A stretch of DNA of 64,000 nucleotides, from the NCBI GenBank assembly GCA_026686845.1, contig JAIVEN010000018.1:11441001-11505000 (forward strand), written 5' to 3'. Both the position numbers and the translations under genes were made by a program. Origin of the DNA: Adenanthera pavonina. Its lineage: Eukaryota > Streptophyta > Magnoliopsida > Fabales > Fabaceae. This document shows positions 47,788 through 59,087 of the stretch, in pieces (position 1 is the first letter of the stretch; each line of letters begins with the position of its first letter). The notes below the pieces were generated by a model. That model was given only the letters and a program-made list of their open reading frames with translations, did no database searches and had not been told where the DNA came from.

Positions 47788-48592
47788 AGTTATTGTTTTA
47801 TGGTTAATATAGTTGAGGGAATTAATGAATTGAATACATGAGTGTCCATAGCTAATAGATTGTTTAACTTTTGTTGTTAATAGATTGAGTAGAGGGGGAG
47901 AGCATGTATAAAGGAAAAAGAAAGGAGGGGTCTGCAGAAAACGCGTGAAGAAAATAAAGAAAAAAATAATTATGGATCTTTTTGTAAAATTCATAAAATT
48001 CTTAAATCTCATTCTGTAATTTACAATATTTCGAAACCATAATTTTATTTTGTGTATTGGTATCATTCCCCTTTTACTTGTATTGAATGTATTAAATTGT
48101 AATATAATTTTCTCTCACTTTTTAAAACTGAACACAATGCATCATTTCTTTTGCAATTCCTGTCACGAACTATGCCACATAATATTTATAGATGTATACC
48201 CCACACAAAACAAACCTATACGTTTTTCAAAAGGAGCATTAACTTTTTTTTTTCTCATTTGTGAACTCTTTTTTTTTTTAAACCAAAAGGATCTCATTAT
48301 CAAAAGGAACATTTACTTCTTACGCAGATTGTCTCCTTGTTAAAAGGAGCATTTACTCTTTTTTGTATATTTATCTATCATTAATTAAATTTAAGTATTA
48401 AAAAAAGGGGAGCAGGACTCTAATGCATGTCAATTAGTCAACTTTTTTTTTGAAACAGAGAAAGATCATTTCTAAGGTGCATGAGGTTGACAGAAGGTGG
48501 GAGAAACGTTATAAAGACGGCATTAGTAGCATAGTATTAGGAATGGTGTAAAGAATAGTAATACATTTATGGATTATACAGATATAGATATA

Positions 48593-49290
48593 AATATATA
48601 AATTATATTTGGAATTATATTGATGGAAGATACAATTAGTAATGATGGATAATTAAAATTCGCTAGATTACTAACTACTACATCAGTAATCGAATTCGTA
48701 ATGGATGGACTACTCACTGGTAAGTGTACTTCCTGACCAATTATTAAATTAGGGGGGGGGGGGGGGTGTTACAGGAGGCATGTGAGCAATGAAGAGGAAG
48801 GATGACGATGCATTAATTGAAGTGGATAGATATATTCAAGGGATCAGGATCCTCTCCTATCTTGTTTCAAGCCATTTCTTCATACATGATATCTACCATT
48901 CATCTATTATTTCTATGGGAAATTACCAAAATAGTCCTTTTCATTTAATGAAACAATGTTGATATGTTGTTAAAATAAGCTAGTCTATTGTTTTCTCAGT
49001 TGACAATTTTGATCTTAAACAAAATAATTTTAGGACAATTAAAATGGGATAACTAATTAAATAATTAATTAGTATTAATTAATATTTAATAAATATTTCA
49101 ACATTAGATATATCTTTTATTTTTTGAATTAAAGCAAATTGCCTATATTCATATAGTTATACATTTTATAAAAATGACATAAAAATGAAATTATATATTT
49201 TATTTCTTATCACACTTTTTTTCTCACAATAAAATATGTACAGCCAATTTATAATTATAGAGAATTTAAAATATATCCTTACTTAGTTAA
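48593..49290. other. Spacer with a 15-nt poly(G) run, no gene
   Basis: AT-rich except for an uninterrupted run of 15 G at 48752-48766. No ORF or element ends recognised. Confidence 0.5.
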
Positions 49291-49299
49291 TTAATTATT

Positions 49300-52200
49300 G
49301 AAAAAAATAAGCTTTTGGTCCTTATTTTTTAACCTAGTTTAAAATATGTACAGCCAAGTTTTAGCCGTTTAATCCGTTCATCCTTGTTCTTTTATATATT
49401 ATATTAGGGATTGATATGTGTTACAAACTCTATCAGAGTTTGTTGAGTTGGTTGACGAAACATACATGGCATCTACATAGACTCGATATATTTTGGAGAT
49501 AGCTTGATTTATGAGAGAGTATTTGCTCTGTTCTAAATAGAAGCCAAGCTGCAAGAAGTTTGGATTGCGACAGAGTAGTAGCACGAATCATTGAGGGGAA
49601 AACTGAGGGAGCTAGCATTTAGAGAGAAATATTTGAAGAATCGATCACATACCATTCCTTAGCTCCATATCCAATTCTGCAGCTCTAAGGTCGAGGGTAG
49701 GTTTTGGTTTGCAATCAGATTAGGGTGCTCATTAGGTCAACAATGCCCTTTTTTGAAAGCTAAAAACAAATGATGCGCTATTTTTACTTGGTGGGTTTTC
49801 ATGGGAGGTTAAAGCTGAAGCATATTCGAAACTTTGGGATTCAGGTTGAAATTGAAGCATTTTTTTTGGAAATTGGATGTAGGCTTCAATGGTGAAAATG
49901 ATTGAGTTAAACCCAATGAGCTTCCATTATCCATTAATAGAGGTTTGCAGCAGAGAGTCGCAATAACAATGTTTTTTTATATATATATTTATTTTACTTT
50001 CAGCCTTAAGCTTGAATAATTTCAAAATAGAGCTATGGTCAAAAACAAAATTGCAATAATAGTGTTTTGCGGGTAGTGAACTTCCGTTTTGAATGTGGCT
50101 CAGAAACGAAAAGAAACACAAACTCAAATGATAGAAAACTTGGTTTATTTCTGAATGTTTCTGAACACAGAAGGAAGCCCCTTTTATACTAGTTTCCAGG
50201 GGGTAGGGGTTATAGAAAATTAAAAGAAAATTAAAGAGGGAGTTACAGAGAGAGAATTAATGAGGAAGTTACACGGCGGAATAATTATGAGCCGTTTTAG
50301 AATGACTTCTTTTTTCACTTTTATTTGTAATAAACAATGTGTGTAGTGGTGTTGCTGCATGAAATTAGGATTGAGGAAAACAGAGTTACGGTAAAAACAA
50401 AGTTTCATAAATAGTGTTTTTTAATGTCTTTTCTTTCTTAACTAAATCAGGATAATGACTTTAAAATTTATATTTTTAATGAAATATATATGTATTGTGT
50501 ATAGAAACTGTACAACGAAAGATGAATTGAAACTAAAAATAGGGAGGGTGTTTAAAAGTTGAAACCTTAAGAGGATGCATGGAGTAATTTAATTGCTTGT
50601 TACTATCTTAAACGTATAGCAAGGAAAGTCTCACGTATGTTGTTGATTTCAATATTATCATACACAGACATTACATTGCAAATATTGCATCATATACATA
50701 TAAAAGTCTCACTGATTACGTATTTTTTATTCATATGGCACACTAAACTATATATTGGACTCTTGCTGGCTATTTTTTCGAAGCACAACAATTGGACATT
50801 CTTTATATGCTGCCCATCTTCTTTTCCGTACAGTACATGGAATTCTGGAAGACAAGACTTCAAAGGGTAGTTTTTTCTAAGATGGTGCTTGCTTTGCTTT
50901 GCAGCCTTTGCTTCACTAGACAGCAATCACCTACCCCTGCAATCAATAGAAATAGCAAATCAATTTCCATCCTTCACTGGACAGTTTTTTTGGGGTCAAT
51001 TTACAGCAGCAAATATCAAATTATAATGCCCTTTATTTTGCTACTTTACAGCAAGAACAAAGCCAATCCCACCTTAACATTTGATGCATTTGAAAGACAA
51101 GGTCAATTCCATATAATGACAGAATTTCCATACAATGGCAACAACAAAACACGTAGGACAAAGCAATAGATACAAGATTTGGAGAACATCCAATTCCAAA
51201 ATTCAATGGCAAAATATGTAGATTTTCTATACAATAACAAGAACACAAGGTTCTTATAAAATAAAGACACCAGTTGAAGAAGAAGCCATATAAGGAATCA
51301 TAAGCACTTCCAATGGGTACACAAATGTCCTTACAGTTACAAGTGCACCCAATTTCTGAACCATCAAATTTGCTAGTCCAATTCCTAGCATCCCAACTTC
51401 AAAACAATCCACCAATCATCAATGAAGAAATAAAAGAATCTTCAGAGTATGAATGGTTTTCCAGAAATAAAAAAAAAACGCACATACTAATAAGTGCATT
51501 TTATCATGGAAATAACTGTATGATTTTCACACTTTCAAAATTATTTGCAAGAAGCAAAATGAAGTTTCTGCCGAAGAACAAGATCCAACCAGAAATGTGG
51601 ATGATCATTAACATGCGAAAGATCCAATTCCTCTAAGGCATCCTTACTTAGCAAAAATGTATTCTTCATCTCCTTCGAAGCTTCTTTGTTCATTGTGTAA
51701 TGTAAATTCAATCCATTTCAATAACAAAATTCCTAACTTCTCTGGACAATCTCACAATTTATGGGTAAGCAAATTTTTCATTCTAATATAGCTATTTCAA
51801 AAACCTTCATCCGTGGTTTCATCCATGGTTTCACTTTGTCCATTGAGATACTCTTGATTCCATTTTCCCTGCAATGCCAACAAGAATGAAGGATTAGAAT
51901 ACTCTAATGCAACCCATGATCTTTCTATTCCTTCTCCACCCACACCTACCCTTTATCATTGATCCCCACACCCAAATGCACCCCAATAGATTTCGAAACA
52001 ATATATTTCTAGTCCACGCACCTGAAGTCATAGAAAAATGCATTAGATGATGAAGAGAAGATACTTGCACACAATGCCGAGATCGACGAGCACGGGGATG
52101 AAAGGACATGATGATAAGTAGACGATTAGAGACTTTCATAGCATTGCCGACCACATTTTCCAAGAGAATCTTCAGCACGCCGCAAGTTTCCTCATGGATC

Positions 52201-52622
52201 AGACGGCTGATTCGCTTGACGCCTCCTCTTCTCGCGAACCTCAGAAACACGGGTCTTCGTGATTCCCTGGATGTTATCACGAAGCACCATGCAATGCCGC
52301 CTGGCACCTCCTTTTCCTAATTCCTTGCCTCACTTTCCCCGACATTGCCGGTTGGTGAAGATGAAGATGATTCTGAGAACTGTAGTTGAGATTCAAAGAG
52401 TTTGATTTTGACAAGAGAGTCCATGTCAGATGCCATGTGGTGATGCGTCAGCCAACTTAATGGAGTTTGTGCCACATATCAGTCCCTAATACAATATGTA
52501 AAAATGTAAGGATGAACGAATTAAACGAATAAAATGTGAGGGAGTATTTTAAAAAAAATTAAACTCCAAGGACTAATTTCAAAATTGGGTTAAAAGATAA
52601 GGACCAAAAGTTTATTTTTTCC
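49300..52622. mobile_element. Mutator-like element with 9-bp target duplication carrying a histone H4 sequence (Pack-MULE candidate)
   Basis: TTAATTATT is repeated exactly at 49291-49299 and 52623-52631. The element starts GAAAAAAATAAGC and its minus-strand right end reads GGAAAAAATAAAC. The termini continue as inverted repeats for about 200 bp: CTTTTGGTCCTTAT, TTCATCCTT, TATTAGGGA(T/C)TGATATGTG, ACAAACTC and ACATGGCATCT are shared, with one ~58-bp indel. No MURA-type transposase is visible. The interior (about 2.9 kb) holds an H4-derived fragment beside the right TIR and otherwise unrecognised sequence, including a TATAAAAGGGG stretch on the minus strand near 50190. Long TIRs, a 9-bp duplication and foreign gene sequence define Pack-MULEs. 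Confidence 0.8.
52100..52345 (-). pseudogene. Histone H4 pseudogene fragment inside the Mutator-like element
   Basis: The minus strand from an ATG at 52345 follows H4. A leader-like CCAACCGGCA precedes ATGTCGGG. The next part encodes LRDNIQGITK (52287-52254) in one frame. After a 1-nt insertion near 52245-52253, ARRGGVKRIS, EET, GVLKI and LENV follow in another frame to about 52145. The N-terminal Lys/Gly tail is scrambled by indels, and the C-terminal third (normally ending in YGFGG) is absent or unrecognisable. H4 packages DNA in nucleosomes; this copy cannot encode it. A 137-aa open frame (52307-51894) crosses it but is H4 only in its middle. Confidence 0.75.
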
Positions 52623-52631
52623 TTAATTATT

Positions 52632-53028
52632 TTGATACCATTATTAGCTTATTAGATTATACCTTCAACTTTTTTCTCCTGCGAAAAAAATTAGATTCAT
52701 TAGTTATCTTTTGGCCGTGTATATGTGTGTATATATATATATATAAAGAAAGAAATCAGCTCGAACACGTTTTGCCCAGAAATCAGCACTATTTTATTAA
52801 ATGAAAAGGAATGATTTGACAATTTTTCCCATGTGGAGGGTAGATGGATGGTAAATATCGCGTATGGAACATAGGGAGAGAATCTTTATCCATATTAAAG
52901 GTTATATTAATGGTTAATGAAGATTAGGAAATGGTTTTCTATTAATAATTCTATTTCATCTTTTTGTTGGTTGTGCTTTCTATGTTTTTGTGAATTTAGC
53001 ATTATGGCAAATAGAGATTATAGCTTAA
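52632..53028. other. AT-rich spacer with TA/GT microsatellite
   Basis: GTGTATATGTGTGTATATATATATATA occurs in pieces around 52718-52745. Nothing else recognised. Confidence 0.45.
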
Positions 53029-53305
53029 TACTACTTCTGTTCCATATTATAAAATAAGATGGAAGATTTTTTTTTTGTCCTATAATATAAGGTACTATGT
53101 AATAACTTATCATTTTTACTTCTTATTTATTATATTATTAGTATTGTAATTTGTACTATATTTAATAAAATAAATGAAATTAATAGAAGTAAAATTAGAA
53201 ATTTTGATTTTTCTAAAAATTTAAAAATATAATAAATGTTTCTTAATACATGTAAAATTTTTCTCATTAATTTATAATATGAAATGAAAAAAGTATCAAA
53301 ACTTT
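53029..53305 (+). repeat. AT-rich MITE-like repeat, family A (copy 3)
   Basis: Begins TACTTCTGTTCCATATTATAA and ends, on the minus strand, ATACTTTTTTCATTTCATAT, giving loose terminal inversion. Close to the copy at 59088-59331, including about 40 bp of right flank. Confidence 0.65.
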
Positions 53306-53341
53306 CTTGTGAGGAAAGACTATGGAAAGTCTGTGTGCTGT

Positions 53342-53396
53342 GACAACCGTGTCAAGGGTTAGTTTATTAACCGTGTCAAGGGTTAGTTAATAAACT
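53342..53396 (+). repeat. Short tandem duplication
   Basis: ACCGTGTCAAGGGTTAGTTT then TTAACCGTGTCAAGGGTTAG: a unit of about 27 bp occurs twice. Confidence 0.6.
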
Positions 53397-53570
53397 TGAT
53401 TGTAATAGATTTTGTAATATAATGGTGTAATCAAGTCGTTTTACTTAGGAGCAATTGTTTAATCTTACTTAAAAAAGGTAGTAATTAAGCAAATACAGAA
53501 ACTAAAACTAATGCAAATTCAAATTTAAAATGCAAACTAATAGTATAACCTAATTAAACGAATAGATGGG

Positions 53571-53670
53571 AAAATATTAATAAAAAAATGCAAGCCTATC
53601 GGACCAATATGTTGAAAAAGTTTTTAAGGCGAAAAAAATGTACACTCACTCCACCCTTATCATTCCTCGT
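53571..53670 (+). repeat. Third partial copy of the duplicated segment
   Basis: AAAATATTAATAAAAAAATG, GGACCAATATGTTGAA and AAGGCGAAAAAAATGTACAC match 47509-47625. This piece, with its GGACCAATAT part, is missing from copy 2 near 55945. Confidence 0.65.
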
Positions 53671-53977
53671 CGTGGAAATCCCTCCACCACAAATTTGACA
53701 CTTCCAATCGTGTTGCATATATGACCGTCTTCCACCATCACAGCTTTGTCCATGAACCATCATCCTTTACTGTTGTTATCGAAGAAAGCTGCGTTCGAGG
53801 TCTTTTTAAAAATTCTGTTTCATCAATTGAATCCATATACCAAATAAAAATCATATCAAAATTTCATTTATTCTTTTAATATGGCAAACATATACTTAAA
53901 AGTTTAGTTCTATTCTTTTTTTTTTCTATTTTCTTCTCTATTCCCTTTCCTATTCACATCAATATATTAAATATAGG

Positions 53978-54395
53978 AGGCGGAAGCAGCTTTCTTGCCG
54001 AGCTTTGGGGTGCTATTTGGGATCTGAAGCTTGCATGGGATCTTTGTGCTCATGCAGTCATCTTGGAAACGGATTGCTTGGAACTCGTGGAGGCTGTGCA
54101 GAATGAACCCATGGAGACGTGTGAGGATGGGTTTTTTCATTGTTGCAGGAGCTTAGAGAGCTCATGGATCGGAGTTGGAACGCAAGTATGGTCTGGTGTG
54201 ATCGTGACAGTAATGGTGCGGCTGATGCATTGGCCAGGGTGGTGTGATCGTGACAGTAATGGTGCGGCTGATGCATTGGCCAGGGAGGCTTTCACTTATC
54301 TTTGCGGGGTTACTTGTTTCTTGTCCCCTCCCGAGTCTATATTGCATATTCTTCAGCTTGATTGTCCTCGTTGTAGTGTAGTGTCTCGTTAAGAG
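53978..54395 (+). pseudogene. Non-LTR-retrotransposon-type RNase H fragment with a 46-bp tandem duplication
   Basis: The plus-strand frame from about 53985 reads FLAELWGAIWDLKLAWDL, AVILETDCLELVEAV, then after frame changes CDRDSNGAADALAREA. This is the order and motif set of plant RNase H-like (RVT_3) domains, which usually end LINE-type polyproteins: AELW helix, ETD catalytic aspartate, then the N..ADALA..A motif. A 46-bp unit starting GGTGTGATCGTGACAG is repeated at 54195 and 54241, which breaks the frame. An A-rich stretch at 54420-54431 may be the retroposon tail. Confidence 0.65.
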
Positions 54396-54484
54396 TACCG
54401 TGTTTTTCCTCTTTCAATTAAAAAAAAAAAATAGACAGTGGATAATGATGGCACGTAAGCTTAAGCCCGTGAGAAAGGAGATTT

Positions 54485-54521
54485 CAAGATGCTTTTTTTT
54501 TTTGTTAAAAAGAAGGATGCT
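54485..54521 (-). mobile_element. Micro-insertion with an empty site in the sister segment
   Basis: AAGATGCT (54486-54493) and AAGGATGCT (54513-54521) flank a T run plus GTTAAAAAG. The sister locus (45325-45345) reads AAGATGCTTTTTTTATTTTA with no insert, showing that sequence was gained here. Confidence 0.5.
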
Positions 54522-56068
54522 AATTTTTTTATAGAGAGGTCCCACATTCACTAGGGAGTGTAGTTGTTAAAAATATTATTGGGGCCTTTGGCTATCTTTT
54601 GGGCTGTGAAACCCATGTTTAATTAGTGAAAACAAAAAATTCTTTGGAAGACAAGTATTATGAAACGGATACTCAATAAACCAAGCAGAGCAGGGGATAA
54701 GCTTTATAGTACTTGGACTGGGGAATGGATCCGGTTCAATTCCTCAAAGAAATGCACAGCCCGCACTTCTTTTTTTATTAATATTTTCTTAGCTTTATAC
54801 CACGTGTTCACTTCTCAGTTCTCATGTGATTTCTTCTTTTTTTTTTTCCTTGTCAATATTTTTTGATACAGTAACCAAATGACGTACACAACGCTTTTTC
54901 TACTGGTAAGAGTATATTTCTTTTCGTCCTACACTTATCAGTTTTATAAACAATCATTAAACATACAGTTAAAAAAATATTGGCAAAAAATAAAAAAATA
55001 ATATATTAAGTTACAACTAGATGGTATTCAATGTTACTAGATTAAATTTGAGTTTTATTGAAATCAATTATGGTAGTTTCCCCAATGTGTTTTTTCTATC
55101 CACAGGTTCAAATCCTCAATATTATTTTGAGGGAATTGAGTTTTTTCAACTTGATCTAATTATATTGATATAAAAATAAAAAAATTATTACTAATTATAT
55201 TAATACACAAAATTTAGAAATATTTAGTTTTCTAGTCTAGAAAAATATGTTTTTATTTTGCCTAAAAAAGGCAACATGATTTTTCTTTTATAACAAAATT
55301 TGAGGTATCAATTGAAAAATGAATTTCATGTTGGGATGCTTATTATTTATATGGACTATTATTAAAACTAGATAATCCAACTTTAATTTTATTTTTCATA
55401 TATTTTTTATTTTTTTATTTTAGTATATGTATAATCTAAAATAACCATAATCTTCTAATTGTCGTGTTTTTAAAAATGCATAACCTAAATTGTGTATTAA
55501 TATAATTAGTAATAATCTTTTTACACTAACATGGTTAGGTCAAGTGAAAGGGATTCAATTCCTTTGAATCATGAAGGGTTTGAACCTTCTGGAAGGAAAA
55601 AACATGTAGTGAGAGCTTTCACAATTGAGTTTCATAATGTTTAAATTTAGCTTGGTAGCACTAGGTACTAGATAGTTGCTTAAAAATTATTTTTTTTTCC
55701 AATTTTTGCCGATGTTTTTTTATTTCATAGTTAATGATTGTTTATAATGCTGATAATTTTTACATGTAGGAGTAAAATAAATATATGCTTTTACTAATGA
55801 AAAAAGTGTTGTGCTCAGTTGGTTACTGTATCAAAAAATTAAAAAAAAACAAAGAAAGAAAGAAGTGAACACATAGCTTTTGTTGAAAAGATATTAATAA
55901 AAAAAAAAGAAGTGCAAGCGTTGTGCACCGGATCCATTCCCACTCGGACCCTGATCATTCGTCGTTGTAGAAACTAGATTGCGCGGGAATACTTTTCTTG
56001 AAGATAGGCAATGGTTTCTAATAGCGCAATATATCCCAATCTATAATTTGAACTGAAAATCGATGTAC

Positions 56069-56122
56069 AGAATTTGTTTAGCTTGATGGCCAAAAAAAAA
56101 AGAGAGAACTTGTTTAGCTTGA
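56069..56122 (+). mobile_element. Same micro-insertion in duplicated segment copy 2
   Basis: AGAATTTGTTTAGCTTGA at 56069-56086 and AGAACTTGTTTAGCTTGA at 56105-56122 flank TGGCC, poly(A) and GAG. It shares position with 47736-47787. Confidence 0.6.
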
Positions 56123-57092
56123 AGTTATTGTTTTATGGTTAATATTGTTGAGGGAATTAATGAATTGAATACATGAGTGTCCATAGCTAATAGATTGTGT
56201 AGCTTTTGTTGTTAATAGATTGAGTAGAGGGGGAGAGTGTGTAGAAAGGAAAAAGAAAGGAGGGGTCTATAGAAAACGTGTCAAGAAAATAAAGGAGAAA
56301 GCAATTATGGGTCTTTTTGTAAAATTCATAAAATTCTAAAATCACATTCTATAATTTACAATATTTTGAAACCATAGTTTTATTTCACGTGTATTGGTAT
56401 CTTTACCTACAATTCATTCTGTTCATTTCATTGTTGCTCTTATTGAATATATTAAATTGTAGTATAATTTTCTCTCACTTTTTAAAATTAAACACAACGC
56501 ACTATTTTGTTAGCGCTTCCTATCACAAACCATGCCACCTGGACAGATTGCTCAAAGAAAACCGCCATCCAGAGCAATGTTCACATGCTGTACCCATATA
56601 GCTAATTTTGTTGACATACCATAATAAAACTTACAATAATTGTGCCTAAATGCGTACAAAGCATCCTCATGTGATATCTATAGATGTATATCTCACACAA
56701 AACAAATCCATGTATTTTTCAAAAGGAGCATTAACTTTTTTTTAATCATTTGTGAACTCTTTTTTTTTTTAAACCAAAAGGATCTTATTATCAAAAGGAA
56801 CATTTACTTCCCACGCAGATTGTCTCCTTGTTAAAAGGAGCATTTACTCCTTTTTATATATTTATCTATCATTAATTTAATTTAAGTATTAAAAAAAGGG
56901 AAGCGCGACTCTAATGCATGTCAATTAGTCAACTTTTTTTTGAAATAGAAAAAGATCATTTCTAAGCTGCATGAGGTCAACAGAAGGTGGGAGAAACGTT
57001 ATGAAAACGACATCAGTAGCATAGTGTTAGAAACAGTGTAAAGAATAGTAATCGAGGGGTGATACATTTATGGATTATATAAATATAGATAT

Positions 57093-57552
57093 TGTTTGGT
57101 TTCACCCTTGATGAGTAGAAATTGAGAGCCCAAACATAAGGATTCAAACCCAAAATAAAATAAAAAGTATTTTATTTAATATTAATTTAATAAGAGAGGA
57201 AGAGAACGGTTAATATTAACTATTCCCACACAACGCACGCTCAGAGAAAAAACAGTAATTTGTGTGCATACGTGAAGGTAAGTTTCAGAGTTATTTTAAA
57301 AAAAGTGACTCTCTGATCTACAAGCATATCTTTTGGGTGAATTTCTCTTTGGGAGTCTCTCACTCTCTTCCTCTCTGGAAAAACGCTCTCACTCTCTTCC
57401 TCTCAATTTTCTTTCCCAAGTGTATCTACGGTGAACCAGTAAACAAAGTCCGAGTGATTTTGTTTCTACCGGCTGGGATTTTTTCATTCTCTCTGTGTGG
57501 AAGAACACAATCTCGATCGGTATGTATGTCTTTCCTATCTTTTATTCTTTCA
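57093..57552 (+). mobile_element. 5' LTR (460 bp) of an LTR retrotransposon
   Basis: Starts TGTTTGGTTTCACCC and ends TTATTCTTTCA, followed by TGGTATCAGAGC, the standard plant initiator-Met tRNA primer site. It interrupts the duplicated segment, whose sister continues as ATAGATATAAATATA. Confidence 0.75.
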
Positions 57553-57553
57553 T

Positions 57554-57565
57554 TGGTATCAGAGC
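57554..57565 (+). other. Primer binding site TGGTATCAGAGC
   Basis: Complement of the 3' end of initiator methionyl-tRNA, placed one base after the LTR end. Reverse transcription of the element would start here. Confidence 0.75.
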
Positions 57566-58660
57566 ATGTGTTTCGATTCAGGAAAAATTTATATCCGCTG
57601 CAAATTTTTCACTTGAAAATTAGAAATTGTTTCTCTGAGTTCCATAATTTACATATTATATATTTTTTCTTATGAGTTTTTTTTTGTATAATTTTGTATA
57701 CTGTTTATACTCATAAGATATGCAAATAGGATTCGGTATAGGGGATCTTAAATTTAAAAAAAAAATTATACACGGTACAGTTCTTTTGAGTTCTGTAAAA
57801 ATAATCCCTTCTTAGAAAATATGTATACCATCATGTAGAGAATAAATAGATGAATAAAAGGCTACTAAAATTGTATCAAATGAACACTGGATTAGAGAGA
57901 TAGTGCCGAAAAATGTTTCAGTCTGCGGAGGAAATTCAGAAAATTGGGTTTATTAAAATCACAATTTTTCGGACAAAAGAATGCCACCATCATGTAGAGG
58001 ACGACGAGACGAGAAAAATGACACCAAGATCGCCTCAAACAAACGTCGGATGAAGGAGAAAAAGGCGAAAAATGGTGGCGGGTTCGCGAGTCCGCCACCG
58101 GGTCCATACCAAGTCGGATTGACCCGGCAGGAGGTCAGGGATGACCTCAGCGATGCGTCATTTTGGCAAAAGCCAAAACGACACATCGTTTTGCCTTAAA
58201 AAAAAAACCAAAACTGACAATGGGCTGCGTATAAAAAAAAATTTTTTTTGGGCCACAACAGCCCAGCCCAACAAAAAAAAATGAAAAAAAACAAATAATT
58301 TTTTTTATGGGCCGGCATCATTCGGCCCTATTAAAAAAATTAAATTAAAAAAATTTTTTTTGGGGCCGAGACATTGGGCCCATAACAAAAAAAAGGGTTG
58401 GGATTGCTGACGTGGCGTGTGTGGCCCATCAAAAAATAGTGAGGGAGATGATGATGATGATGACGAGGGAAGTGATTTTGTTTTAGAATTTTTAGTTGCT
58501 AAAGTAACTAAAACTATTGATTTTGGTTGGTTGTAGACTTTGATTTTGATAATAAAGAATTATTATTGTTAACATTCATTAGATACTGAAATATTTGTTG
58601 TTCATGGTGTTTATTGTAAAAAATGAATGCAGGTCAATATACAAGGGAATCAAATTGATT
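57566..58660 (+). mobile_element. Non-coding interior of the LTR element (LARD/TRIM-like or truncated)
   Basis: No gag or pol frame. 58060-58200 is GC-rich (GGTCAGGGATGACCTCAGCG) and 58220-58440 has several GGGCC-centred blocks separated by A/T runs. No 3' LTR matching 57093-57552 is visible before the window ends, so it is truncated or its 3' part was replaced. Confidence 0.45.
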
Positions 58661-59087
58661 GTGGCAAAAGTTTAATCATTTTTCACGGAATTATCACCCA
58701 AAATTCTATGAGAAACTTGGCATAATGACCTCATTTCTCATGAATTTCTCACAAAATTAGTTGATGAGAATTTTTTAGATACTTGTTACCCGTGAAAATT
58801 TCTCATGGCATATGTTCCACGAGAAATTCTCATGGAAACAAATCTGAGAGAAATTTTCACAGCATGTCTTCCATGAGAACTTTTTCTCACATGCATGTTC
58901 CATGAAAAATTGTATGAAAAATGGTTCTCATAGCCATAATATGTGAGAAAAGTTTTTATCCCACGGGCATATTTCTCATCGTTCTTTATACGTGAGAAAT
59001 TCTGTGAGAAATGTCTTTCTTATAGAATTTCTTTAAGTTTTCTCACAGATTTAATCCATGAGAAATATGTTGTTTTGATATAGTGTA
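58661..59087 (-). mobile_element. CACTA-type transposon end with subterminal repeats
   Basis: Many short inverted motifs of the type CATGAGAA/TTCTCATG and TGTGAGAAA, ending in GATATAGTG at 59087. On the minus strand this reads CACTATATCAAAACAAC, the usual start of En/Spm elements. The other terminus and transposase are not seen. Confidence 0.5.

Larger units (their letters stand above)
45270..48592. repeat. Duplicated non-coding segment, copy 1
   Basis: Homologous to 54431-57092, starting at TAGACAGTGGATA and running to GGATTATA near 48580. Common landmarks: GGCCTTCAGCTAG or GGCCTTTGGCTAT, GGGGAATGGATCCGGTTC, CACGTGTTCACTTCTCAGTT, GTTGTGCACCGGATCC, AACTAGATTGCGCGGGAATA. The longest frames (about 90 aa) are not conserved, so I call it non-coding. 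Its origin is unknown. Confidence 0.75.
54431..57092. repeat. Duplicated non-coding segment, copy 2
   Basis: Counterpart of 45270-48592. It lacks the hAT-like insertion and part of the GGACCAATAT piece, has about 125 bp extra near 56530-56655, and is cut on the right by an LTR element at 57093. Confidence 0.75.

Noticed and set aside
51894..52307. 137-aa frame as an intact gene
   Set aside because: Only its middle is H4 and it is out of frame with the H4 N terminus; it is a pseudogene inside a transposon.
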